From contig JAGBVY010000039.1 in the NCBI GenBank assembly GCA_017630115.1, forward strand, positions 1 to 5,548: a stretch of 5,548 bases of DNA. The letters are read 5' to 3'. Under the pieces are notes generated by a model. That model saw nothing but the letters and a program-made list of their open reading frames with translations, searched no databases and had not been told where the DNA came from. Below, piece after piece: positions 1 through 5,548 of the stretch. Within the stretch, counting starts at the first letter, position 1. Every line of letters begins with the position of its first letter. The DNA is from Tidjanibacter sp. (lineage in GTDB: Bacteria; Bacteroidota; Bacteroidia; Bacteroidales; Rikenellaceae). The position numbers and the translations under genes were made by a program.

Positions 1-713
1 TCGAAGGGAGGAGTAGCAATACGAACATTGAGCATACTGATGTCATCCTCAGCGGGCTGGTTGGCCATAGAGTAGGCACGGAAAGTAGGCTCGGGGTTTT
101 TGGCCACGATGTCCCACATCTTAAATTTGGTCCAGTCAGCGTGGAATTTGGGGTCGATATCCATATCGGAGAACTTAATCTCGTCGTACTGAGGCACGTC
201 AATCTGGATGTAACCACCACTCTTGAATTTGAGTTTCTCGCCTGCGGGCAATTTTACCACAAACTCTTTCATAAAGGTCGATACGCTGCGGCACGAAACC
301 ACCTCGCACTCCATCTTCTTAACGCCCAGAACGCTCTCGGGGATACGAATATCCAAGTCGCCTTTAACCTTAACTTGGCAACCGAGCCTCCAATGCTCTT
401 TCTGTTGTTTGCGGGTGAAGAAACCAACCTCGGTGGGCAGAATCTCGCCACCGCCGTCCATTACCTGCACCTTGCACATACCGCAACTACCCTGTCCACC
501 GCAAGCCGAGGGAAGAAAAATCTTCTCCTGAGCGAGAGTGTTAAGAAGCGAGTTGCCGCTGGCCACTTTGAGGGTCTTTTCGCCCTCATTGATACTAATT
601 GTAACCTCGCCCGAGCTTGTGAGTTTGGCCTTTGCAACAAGCAGCAAAGCTACAAGCAACAACAAAGCCACGAGGAAGACTACAACTGCAACTATAATAA
701 TTGTTGTGTTCAT
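1..713 (-). CDS. nqrF: Na+-translocating NADH:quinone oxidoreductase subunit F (NADH-oxidising flavoprotein), 3' end missing
   Basis: NqrF is the electron entry point of Na+-NQR. It oxidises NADH with FAD and passes electrons through a 2Fe-2S cluster into the membrane subunits. The visible 237 residues begin with one hydrophobic membrane anchor (about residues 4-27). A plant-type ferredoxin domain follows, with cluster ligands C71, C77, C80 (CGGQGSCGMC) and C112 (LGCQV). This spacing matches the known NqrF cluster. The start of the ferredoxin-reductase FAD domain follows, including the FAD-binding motif RAYSMAN at 212-218. The C-terminal NADH-binding half lies beyond the left edge; the family is usually a little over 400 residues. 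The start is the ATG at 713-711, which places the anchor at the N-terminus as in the family. It begins 25 bases after the nqrE stop and has no clear Shine-Dalgarno sequence, only AGAGAA touching the ATG. Identity is very secure. Confidence 0.97.
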   Translation of the reverse strand, partial: MNTTIIIVAVVVFLVALLLLVALLLVAKAKLTSSGEVTISINEGEKTLKVASGNSLLNTLAQEKIFLPSACGGQGSCGMCKVQVMDGGGEILPTEVGFFTRKQQKEHWRLGCQVKVKGDLDIRIPESVLGVKKMECEVVSCRSVSTFMKEFVVKLPAGEKLKFKSGGYIQIDVPQYDEIKFSDMDIDPKFHADWTKFKMWDIVAKNPEPTFRAYSMANQPAEDDISMLNVRIATPPF

Positions 714-738
714 TTCTCTAAATTTTGCTAATTAAGTT

Positions 739-1359
739 CTACATCTGGAAGCCCGAGAAAATCATAAACGCCATACCAAGCAGACCTGTGATGACGAATG
801 CCAAACCGGGACCACGCAAGCCTTTGGGAACATTGGAGTAGCTCAGACGCTCACGAATGGCTGCCATAACAAGAATTGCAATCCACCATCCAAAACCCGA
901 GCCAAAGCCAAATACCGCAGCCTCGCCAACGGTAGCAAAGTTACGCTGCTGCATAAACAGAGCGCCACCCATAATTGCACAGTTTACAGCAATAAGGGGC
1001 AAGAAGATACCGAGCGAGTTGTAGAGCGAGGGCGAGAATTTCTCAACAATCATCTCCAACAACTGCACAAATGCTGCAATCACGGCAATAAAGAGAATGA
1101 AACTAAGGAAGCTCAAATCAATAGATGCAGCCATCTCCTCGGGCAAAAGCCACGAGAGTGCACCAGCTTTGAGCACATAGTTTTCGAGCAGGTAGTTCAG
1201 GGGCACAGTCATAAGCATTACAAATGTAACGGCCAGACCCAAACCATTGGCAGTCTTAACGCTCTTCGAAACGGCAATGTAGGAACACATACCGAAGAAG
1301 AACGAGAATACCATATTGTCAATAAAGACAGACTGAATAAATAGTTTCAAAAGTTCCAT
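739..1359 (-). CDS. nqrE: Na+-translocating NADH:quinone oxidoreductase subunit E
   Basis: NqrE is an integral membrane subunit paired with NqrD, to which it is related. The two hold the iron centre that carries electrons across the membrane. The protein is 206 residues and almost wholly hydrophobic, with about six membrane segments. The expected iron-ligand cysteines are present: C25 in FGMCSYIAVSK and C127 in VNCAIMGG. The family signatures SLGIFLPLIAVNCAIMGG and the C-terminal YSNVPKGLRGPG are easy to see. It is about eight residues longer than the Vibrio protein as I remember it, the extra lying in the loop around residues 66-80 before DLSFLSF. Translation starts at the ATG at 1359-1357, eight bases after a strong GGAGGAG. 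RnfA is the nearest alternative family, but the full nqr context rules it out. Confidence 0.97.
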   Translation of the reverse strand: MELLKLFIQSVFIDNMVFSFFFGMCSYIAVSKSVKTANGLGLAVTFVMLMTVPLNYLLENYVLKAGALSWLLPEEMAASIDLSFLSFILFIAVIAAFVQLLEMIVEKFSPSLYNSLGIFLPLIAVNCAIMGGALFMQQRNFATVGEAAVFGFGSGFGWWIAILVMAAIRERLSYSNVPKGLRGPGLAFVITGLLGMAFMIFSGFQM

Positions 1360-1367
1360 ATACTATG

Positions 1368-1374
1368 CTCCTCC
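1368..1374 (-). promoter_or_regulatory. Strong ribosome binding site of nqrE
   Basis: The minus strand reads GGAGGAG here, eight bases before the nqrE ATG and just after the nqrD stop codon. It fixes the nqrE start and is one of the three good Shine-Dalgarno sequences in the operon. Confidence 0.8.
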
Positions 1375-1375
1375 A

Positions 1376-1996
1376 TTATTTTTCTTGTAAATCTTTGTTC
1401 ATACTGCGGTGAACCCAGATGATGATACCTACAATAATAAGTGCCGAAGGTGGGAACAGCATCAGACCATTGTTTACATAGCCAGCCTCATAGAAGCACT
1501 CGGGAATAACCTGATAGCCAAAGAGCGTACCGCTACCCAAAAGCTCCCTGAAAAAGCCGATGATAACCAACACTGCGCCGTAGCCCAAGCCGTTACCAAT
1601 ACCGTCCAAGAGCGAAGGTAGAGGTTTGTTCGACAGAGCGAAGGCCTCCACACGACCCATAATGATACAGTTGGTAATAATAAGGCCAACATAAACAGAG
1701 AGTTGTTTGCTCACATCGTAAACATAGGCTTTCAACACATCGTTTACAATAGTAACCAAAGCTGCGATAACAACGAGCTGCACGATAATACGGATGCGAT
1801 CGGGAATACCGTTACGCAGCAGCGAAAGAACAAGGTTCGAGAATGCACACACGGCGGTAACCGAAAGACCCATTACCAACGCGGGCTTCAACTGGGTTGT
1901 AACTGCAAGTGCCGAGCAGATACCCAGAATCTGAACCAGAATAGGGTTGTTTTTTGCCAACGGATTAGTCAGCGATTGAAAAGTTTTGTTTTTCAT
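1376..1996 (-). CDS. nqrD: Na+-translocating NADH:quinone oxidoreductase subunit D
   Basis: NqrD is the membrane partner of NqrE and supplies the other pair of cysteines for the intramembrane iron centre. From the chosen start it has 206 residues and about six membrane segments. The ligand cysteines are C27 in the motif LGICSALAVT and C110 in ITNCIIMGR. Other family signatures are NPLAKNNP near the N-terminus and DGIGNGLGYG at about 131-140. I chose the ATG at 1996-1994. A TTG codon at 2011-2009 would add five residues (MQSKT) and overlap nqrC by 11 bases, but ATG is the better start and the N-terminus then fits the family. The gap to the nqrC stop is only four bases and there is no clear Shine-Dalgarno sequence, so translation is probably coupled to nqrC. 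RnfE is the homologous subunit in Rnf complexes. Confidence 0.96.
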   Translation of the reverse strand: MKNKTFQSLTNPLAKNNPILVQILGICSALAVTTQLKPALVMGLSVTAVCAFSNLVLSLLRNGIPDRIRIIVQLVVIAALVTIVNDVLKAYVYDVSKQLSVYVGLIITNCIIMGRVEAFALSNKPLPSLLDGIGNGLGYGAVLVIIGFFRELLGSGTLFGYQVIPECFYEAGYVNNGLMLFPPSALIIVGIIIWVHRSMNKDLQEK

Positions 1997-2000
1997 TGTC

Positions 2001-2735
2001 TTACTCTGCAATTTCAGTAGATTCTACAACAGGAGCCTCGGCCGCTGCGGTACGAGCTTTGAAGAATGCGTCGTAGCAGCTAAGGCAATCTTTAATCATT
2101 TTTTCCAGACCATCGGAGGTTTTGGTACCACCGGTAACAGCATCCACAGCGTGGATGTCGCCCTCTTTTGCGCCACCTTTAACCACCTCTACACCAACGA
2201 ATTCGCCGTTGTTGTAAATCTGTTTCTTGGGGAACTGTGCCTGATACTTAGCAGTTGCAATCTCAGCACCCAGACCGGGAGTCTCACCTGCGTGGTCGAA
2301 AATAGCACCTTTGATGGTGTTCATATCGGCCTCCAAAGCGATGTAGCCCCAGATGTCGTCCCAAAGACCCTTACCGGTAAGAGGCACTACAACCTCGCCG
2401 TTCTCCTTATTCTCAAATACGGGGAACTCACCAGCTGCAAAGTTAGTGGGAAGATCGAAGAGTTTTTGCAATGTAGCAGCAGCGTCGGTGCTAACAACCT
2501 CGCCCTCGGCATTAACTACATAAGCCTCGATAAACTTATCATAGCTGCCCTTCTCCAAGCCGAGCGAAGCCACAATAGCGTCTTTCTTCTCGTTGAGAAC
2601 GTTGGCATCCTGTTTGCTTTTGAGGCTCAACGAGGTAAATGCAAGCATTACAGCCACCAGAACAACCATAACGGTTGAGTAGAATACAATGTAGGCGTTG
2701 CTGTTTTTGCCGCCCAAAAATCCTTTTTTACTCAT
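2001..2735 (-). CDS. nqrC: Na+-translocating NADH:quinone oxidoreductase subunit C (covalent FMN protein)
   Basis: NqrC carries one of the two covalently bound FMN groups of the complex, on a domain outside the cytoplasmic membrane. The 244-residue protein has a short positive N-terminus, one membrane anchor (about 14-36) and a soluble FMN-binding domain. The flavin attachment motif is TGGTKTS, with T204 as the expected phosphoester-linked threonine. The conserved ETPGLGAEI lies at 151-159. An ApbE-type transferase would be needed to load the FMN. Two features look less usual: a CLSC pair (C217, C220) just after the flavin motif, and an acidic, alanine-rich tail (about 228-244). The start ATG at 2735-2733 follows a good GGAGGA by seven bases. 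RnfG is the closest alternative family; the neighbours and the domain layout support NqrC. Confidence 0.97.
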   Translation of the reverse strand: MSKKGFLGGKNSNAYIVFYSTVMVVLVAVMLAFTSLSLKSKQDANVLNEKKDAIVASLGLEKGSYDKFIEAYVVNAEGEVVSTDAAATLQKLFDLPTNFAAGEFPVFENKENGEVVVPLTGKGLWDDIWGYIALEADMNTIKGAIFDHAGETPGLGAEIATAKYQAQFPKKQIYNNGEFVGVEVVKGGAKEGDIHAVDAVTGGTKTSDGLEKMIKDCLSCYDAFFKARTAAAEAPVVESTEIAE

Positions 2736-2742
2736 AATTCTA

Positions 2743-2748
2743 TCCTCC
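2743..2748 (-). promoter_or_regulatory. Ribosome binding site of nqrC
   Basis: The minus strand reads GGAGGA (CAGGAGGA including flanking bases) seven bases before the nqrC ATG, in the 18-base gap after nqrB. It supports the chosen nqrC start. Confidence 0.8.
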
Positions 2749-2753
2749 TGGTT

Positions 2754-3929
2754 TTATGCGTTAATGGTTTTCTTTGCCCTGCGGTTGCGACGACTAACAT
2801 TTGCCTGAACAACGTAGTGGTCAACAACGGGAGCCAAAGCATTCATAAAGATGATAGCCAACATCATACCCTCGGGATAGCCAGTGTTGAATACGCGAAC
2901 AAGGATTGCGAGCGCACCAATCATAAAGCCAACAATCAGCTTACCACAGTTGGTCTGAGCCGAGGTGACGGGGTCGGTAGCCATAAATACAGCACCGAAA
3001 GCAAAGCCACCAAGCAACAGGTGCTGCCAAGCAGGAAGTGCCATATATTTCTGAACCTCGGTTGCGCCAGTAAGGTCGGCGGGAGCCAAGAGATTCAATA
3101 CGCCACCCATAACAAGGCCACCAACAAATACGCTAATCATAGTCCTCCAACTTGCTGTGCCAGTGGCAAGAAGCACAATAGCACCAAGCAGGATGCACAA
3201 TGTCGAGGTTTCACCAATAGAGCCGGGGATTGTACCGATGAATGCGTCGAGCATCGACACGTTGGTAGTACCCGTGTTGGCCAACTCGCCAAGAGGAGTA
3301 GCACCAGTGCGTGCGTCGCTAAACCATACAGCCTCACCCGAGATGCTCGAAGTGTAGGAGAAGAAGATAAATAGACGAGCCAACAGAGCGGGGTTGAAGA
3401 TGTTCATACCCGTACCGCCGAAAATCTCCTTACCAACAACCACAGCAAAAGCGGTAGCCAAACCGGTCATCCACAGGGGAGTACCAATAGGAATAATCAG
3501 AGGAATCAGGATACCCGAAACGAAGAAGCCCTCATTTACCTCCTCTTTGCGAATCTGAGCAAATGCACACTCAATCGACAAACCAACAACGTAGGTCACC
3601 AAAATCGAGGGCAACATCTGCCAGAAACCATACCAGAAGTTCTGCCAAATGGTAAAATCGGCACCATCAATCCTCTGGAAACCAATGTTCCACATACCGA
3701 AGAGGATGGTGGGAATAAGTGCGATGATTACCATAAACATCGTACGTTTCATATCGTTGCAGTCACGAACGTGTGAGCCTTTCTTGGTAACATCGGTAGG
3801 CACATAGAAGAATGTCTCCATTGCCTCATAGAACGAGTGCAACCACGACAATTTACCGCCCTCCGAGAAGGTGGGAGCAAACTTATCAAGCAATCGTTTT
3901 GGAAGGGGTGTAGTATTTTTCTGTTTCAT
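2754..3929 (-). CDS. nqrB: Na+-translocating NADH:quinone oxidoreductase subunit B (FMN- and riboflavin-binding membrane subunit)
   Basis: NqrB is the largest membrane subunit. It carries a covalent FMN, binds riboflavin, and lies at the quinone reduction and Na+ translocation sites. The 391-residue protein has a soluble N-terminus (about 1-60) followed by many membrane helices. The flavin attachment motif GATPL is at 209-213, with T211 as the expected FMN-linked threonine. VNEGFFVSG (131-139) and FGGTGMNIFNPAL (170-182) match the conserved region around the riboflavin and quinone sites. MATDPVTSAQTNCGK (316-330) and YPEGMMLAIIFMNALAP (351-367) are family signatures near the C-terminus. The protein ends in a basic tail (RRNRRAKK). 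The ATG at 3929-3927 lies four bases after the nqrA stop. RnfD is the homologue in Rnf complexes, but the long N-terminus and gene order fit NqrB. Confidence 0.97.
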   Translation of the reverse strand: MKQKNTTPLPKRLLDKFAPTFSEGGKLSWLHSFYEAMETFFYVPTDVTKKGSHVRDCNDMKRTMFMVIIALIPTILFGMWNIGFQRIDGADFTIWQNFWYGFWQMLPSILVTYVVGLSIECAFAQIRKEEVNEGFFVSGILIPLIIPIGTPLWMTGLATAFAVVVGKEIFGGTGMNIFNPALLARLFIFFSYTSSISGEAVWFSDARTGATPLGELANTGTTNVSMLDAFIGTIPGSIGETSTLCILLGAIVLLATGTASWRTMISVFVGGLVMGGVLNLLAPADLTGATEVQKYMALPAWQHLLLGGFAFGAVFMATDPVTSAQTNCGKLIVGFMIGALAILVRVFNTGYPEGMMLAIIFMNALAPVVDHYVVQANVSRRNRRAKKTINA

Positions 3930-3933
3930 ATGC

Positions 3934-5286
3934 TTACATCTCCTTAATCATCAGGTTAATACCATCGCGAACAAGGGCCTGCAACTCCTGCTTCGAAGGA
4001 TCTACAAACTCACACAGAGCCACATCCTCCTCTATAATTTCGTAGATACCCAAGTTCTCCATCTTCTCAATATCACCTGCCATAATCGCCTTAAAGAGGT
4101 ACATAGGATAGATATCCATAGGCAGATATTTCTCATACAGGCCTGTCACAACAAAGGGACGCACGCCACCGTTAAGACCAGTTCTGAGGTCGTATTTCTT
4201 CTTGGGCATCAGCCACGAGAAATAGGTGCGCGATACGGAGAATTTGTTAAGACGAGGTGCAAGCCAGCCGATAAGCTCCAACTCACCGCCCTCAGGAATA
4301 ACGCTTACCTGCGAGGAGTAGCAACCAACATAATCGTTAGCGCTTACTTTTACACCCGAAAGTACATTACCCTCAATAATGCGGAAGGTAGCACCACCCG
4401 ACTGGGGTTTGATGCGAGCGGGCATAATCACGTCGGCAACAGAGCTACCAACAAGACCCCTAACATACATAGGATGAGCAACCTGTGAGCCTACAACAGC
4501 CCAAGTTTTGGTCATATTCACCCTGTTCTCAGTAAAGAGGCGACCGATGATGGCCACATTCTGAATAGCGACAGTCCACACTTTCTCGCCCTTATTTACG
4601 GGGTCGATGTGGTGAATCTGCACACCCACGTTACCTGCGGGGTGAGCACCTGCGAAGTAGTGTTTCTCAACACCCTCTACGCCTTCGAGCAGGCTCTTCT
4701 GACCAGCCCTAAGACCAAGATGCACCTTGCCACAGAGTTTCCTAAGAGCGTCGAAACCAGCCTGCACAGCCTTCATATCCCCCTCCAAGGCGATATTCAT
4801 ATCAGCTGCCAAGGGAGCCGAATCGAAGCCCGAAACGAAGATGGCTTTGGGAGTATCATTGCTGTCGGCAATGATACCATAGGGGCGCTGAATAATCATT
4901 GCCCACAAGCCGCTCTCCAACAGAGCTGCTACAACCTCCTCACGCGAAGCAGTTGCGAGATTGGTGTTAAAGGGTTTGTAGGTTTGTTCTACATCGGCAG
5001 CAACCTCAATAGCAAGCAACTTGCGTTTCTCGCCACGACGAACAGCCGAAATGGTACCGCTAACAGGCGACGTAAACATTACTTCGGGATGAGCTTTGTC
5101 GTAGAACAAAGCATCACCTGCCATAACTTTGTCACCCTCGGCCACCAACAATTTGGGTACAACACCTTCAAAGGCGAGAGGCGATACAGCGTAGCGCTCC
5201 CCGATGGGAAGTTCTACTACACTCTTGTCGGCTTCACCTACGAGCTTGATGTCGAGACCCTTTTTAAGTTTAATGACTTTCGACAT
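3934..5286 (-). CDS. nqrA: Na+-translocating NADH:quinone oxidoreductase subunit A
   Basis: NqrA is the soluble cytoplasmic subunit on the inner face of the complex, linked to quinone binding. It has no covalent flavin. The 450-residue length matches the family (about 445-450). The N-terminus MSKVIKLKKGLDIKL is typical. Residues 44-95 form the barrel-sandwich part (VAEGDKVMAGDALF, then SPVSGTI). Other family signatures are FAGAHPAGNVGVQIHHIDPV (211-230), GLNGGVRPFVVTGLYEKYLP (370-389) and ALCEFVDPSKQE (423-434). The start at 5286-5284 is chosen because it gives the family N-terminus. An in-frame ATG at 5361 would add 25 residues from AT-rich DNA that resemble nothing in the family. There is no Shine-Dalgarno sequence before this ATG. 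As the first gene of the operon it lies about 90 bases downstream of a good -7 element. Confidence 0.97.
   Translation of the reverse strand: MSKVIKLKKGLDIKLVGEADKSVVELPIGERYAVSPLAFEGVVPKLLVAEGDKVMAGDALFYDKAHPEVMFTSPVSGTISAVRRGEKRKLLAIEVAADVEQTYKPFNTNLATASREEVVAALLESGLWAMIIQRPYGIIADSNDTPKAIFVSGFDSAPLAADMNIALEGDMKAVQAGFDALRKLCGKVHLGLRAGQKSLLEGVEGVEKHYFAGAHPAGNVGVQIHHIDPVNKGEKVWTVAIQNVAIIGRLFTENRVNMTKTWAVVGSQVAHPMYVRGLVGSSVADVIMPARIKPQSGGATFRIIEGNVLSGVKVSANDYVGCYSSQVSVIPEGGELELIGWLAPRLNKFSVSRTYFSWLMPKKKYDLRTGLNGGVRPFVVTGLYEKYLPMDIYPMYLFKAIMAGDIEKMENLGIYEIIEEDVALCEFVDPSKQELQALVRDGINLMIKEM
3940..3945 (-). promoter_or_regulatory. Ribosome binding site of nqrB inside the end of nqrA
   Basis: The minus strand reads AAGGAG ten bases before the nqrB ATG. 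It sits within the last codons of nqrA (Lys-Glu-Met-stop), so nqrB initiation is probably coupled to termination of nqrA. Confidence 0.65.
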
Positions 5287-5378
5287 ATCTGTTAAGATAG
5301 GTAAATAAGTTAATAAAAAATTTTGGTTTATAGTTTGTGATATATTCGCGTTAAAACACACTTATGCAATAAACTTCG

Positions 5379-5386
5379 CAAAGATA
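5379..5386 (-). promoter_or_regulatory. Probable -7 element of the nqr operon promoter
   Basis: The minus strand reads TATCTTTG, an exact match to the Bacteroidetes consensus TAnnTTTG. It is the only such match on this strand between 5287 and 5472. The start of transcription would fall near 5371-5374, giving a leader of roughly 85 bases before nqrA. The -33 TTTG is not clear; only TTA at about 5410-5408 lies near the expected distance. The element is inferred from sequence, and its role depends on the host being a member of the Bacteroidota. Confidence 0.65.
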
Positions 5387-5416
5387 ACCCTTATTTTTAT
5401 AAATAGGTAATCTTTG
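5379..5416. repeat. Imperfect inverted repeat overlapping the nqr -7 element
   Basis: The left arm CAAAGATAACC (5379-5389) pairs with the right arm GGTAATCTTTG (5406-5416). The arms are 11 bases with one mismatch, around a 16-base AT-rich spacer. The left arm includes the whole minus-strand -7 element. It could be an operator for a dimeric regulator, or simply two -7-like words facing each other. Confidence 0.45.
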
Positions 5417-5456
5417 TGTTATTATTTTCACACATTTTTTTCACAAAGGAATTTTG

Positions 5457-5464
5457 TATCTTTG
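5457..5464 (+). promoter_or_regulatory. Probable -7 element of the divergent TatD-like gene
   Basis: The plus strand reads TATCTTTG, an exact TAnnTTTG match, ending eight bases before the ATG at 5473. Transcription would start at about 5469-5472, so the transcript would have almost no leader. No clear TTTG -33 element is visible; the expected place holds a run of T (5435-5441). Confidence 0.65.
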
Positions 5465-5472
5465 CCGAGAAG

Positions 5473-5548
5473 ATGAACCAATATATAAACATACACACCC
5501 ACAAGGAGCACGATGGGGAGGTTGCGATTGTCAGTTGGCGCATTGGCA
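5473..5548 (+). CDS. Probable TatD-family metal-dependent hydrolase, N-terminal fragment
   Basis: Only 25 codons are visible before the window ends. The protein starts MNQYINIHTHKEHDG. A short hydrophobic strand followed by H-x-H (H8 and H10) right at the N-terminus is the first metal-binding motif of TatD-type hydrolases in the amidohydrolase superfamily. TatD-related proteins of the Bacteroidetes start in a very similar way. Family members are metal-dependent nucleases or phosphoesterases. The role of this one cannot be told from the fragment, and another H-x-H amidohydrolase such as a PHP-type enzyme is possible. The ATG at 5473 is chosen because it puts HTH at residues 8-10, and no other ATG start is seen in the visible part. 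The gene is divergent from nqrA, with a -7 element just upstream. Confidence 0.6.
   Translation, partial: MNQYINIHTHKEHDGEVAIVSWRIG

Larger units (their letters stand above)
5287..5472. other. AT-rich divergent intergenic region
   Basis: These 186 bases separate nqrA from the divergent TatD-like gene and are much richer in A and T than the flanking coding DNA. They hold one Bacteroidetes-type -7 element on each strand, plus several inverted CAAAG/CTTTG words. I see no convincing small gene. A 25-codon in-frame extension of nqrA (up to 5361) is open but looks non-coding. There is no terminator-like hairpin followed by a T run, as expected between divergent genes. Confidence 0.8.

Noticed and set aside
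141..731. A 196-codon open frame on the plus strand opposite nqrF
   Set aside because: The minus strand encodes a clear ferredoxin domain and FAD motif in this stretch, so this frame is an artefact.
714..738. A terminator or extra promoter between nqrE and nqrF
   Set aside because: The 25-base gap has no hairpin and no TAnnTTTG element on the minus strand; it is just AT-rich spacer.
1997..2011. A longer nqrD starting at the TTG at 2011
   Set aside because: It would overlap nqrC, uses a rarer start codon, and adds only five residues that are not needed for a family-like N-terminus.
1986..2678. A 230-codon open frame on the plus strand opposite nqrC
   Set aside because: It lies wholly antisense to a secure nqrC, its translation shows no family features, and its length follows from codon bias on the other strand.
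3871..4488. A 205-codon open frame on the plus strand across the nqrA-nqrB junction
   Set aside because: It is a shadow of two well-supported genes and has no promoter or protein signature of its own.
739..5286. An Rnf complex instead of Na+-NQR
   Set aside because: RnfA, D, E and G are homologues of the membrane subunits. However, the gene order A to F, a 450-residue NqrA, and an NqrF with an N-terminal anchor, one 2Fe-2S ferredoxin domain and an FAD motif identify Na+-NQR.
4609..5295. A 228-codon open frame on the plus strand opposite nqrA
   Set aside because: It is antisense to the conserved nqrA reading frame, and the predicted protein is a low-quality mixture with no recognisable motif.
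5287..5361. A longer nqrA starting at the upstream ATG at 5361
   Set aside because: The extra 25 residues come from the AT-rich promoter region, and the family N-terminus MSKVIKLKKG begins at 5286.
5425..5445. A direct repeat TTTTCACA (5425-5432 and 5438-5445)
   Set aside because: Two eight-base copies in T-rich DNA are easily explained by chance, and their spacing matches no known operator.

Overview
The window holds most of one operon for the sodium-pumping NADH:quinone oxidoreductase (Na+-NQR), read on the minus strand in the order nqrA, nqrB, nqrC, nqrD, nqrE, nqrF. nqrA to nqrE are complete. nqrF has its start and 237 codons, then runs off the left edge. At the right end, a divergent plus-strand gene shows only its first 25 codons. 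It begins like a TatD-family metal-dependent hydrolase.

The source is most likely a member of the Bacteroidota, probably the Bacteroidales. The main reason is the intergenic region, which carries the word TATCTTTG once on each strand. This is an exact fit to the TAnnTTTG -7 element used by the Bacteroidetes primary sigma factor. Several genes also start without a Shine-Dalgarno sequence, which is common in this phylum, and the protein sequences look like Bacteroidetes Na+-NQR. The genus cannot be fixed from this window.

Layout from left to right: nqrF (1-713, partial), a 25-base gap, nqrE (739-1359), a 16-base gap, nqrD (1376-1996), a 4-base gap, nqrC (2001-2735), an 18-base gap, nqrB (2754-3929), a 4-base gap, nqrA (3934-5286), an AT-rich divergent promoter region (5287-5472), then the TatD-like start (5473-5548). 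No room is left for other genes or terminators between the nqr genes, so one transcript starting near 5372 probably covers all six.

The genes form one membrane complex. NqrF takes electrons from NADH through FAD to a 2Fe-2S cluster. NqrD and NqrE hold an iron centre within the membrane. NqrC and NqrB carry covalently bound FMN, and NqrB also binds riboflavin. Electrons end on a quinone, with NqrA taking part at the quinone site, while Na+ is pumped out. Every cofactor ligand I could look for is present, so the complex looks functional. The flavin transferase ApbE, needed to attach the FMN groups, is not in the window.

I see no mobile element, CRISPR array, RNA gene or new system. The points worth a second look are small: the symmetric divergent promoter region, a possibly leaderless TatD-like transcript, a CxxC pair and acidic tail in NqrC, and an uneven pattern of ribosome binding sites along the operon.
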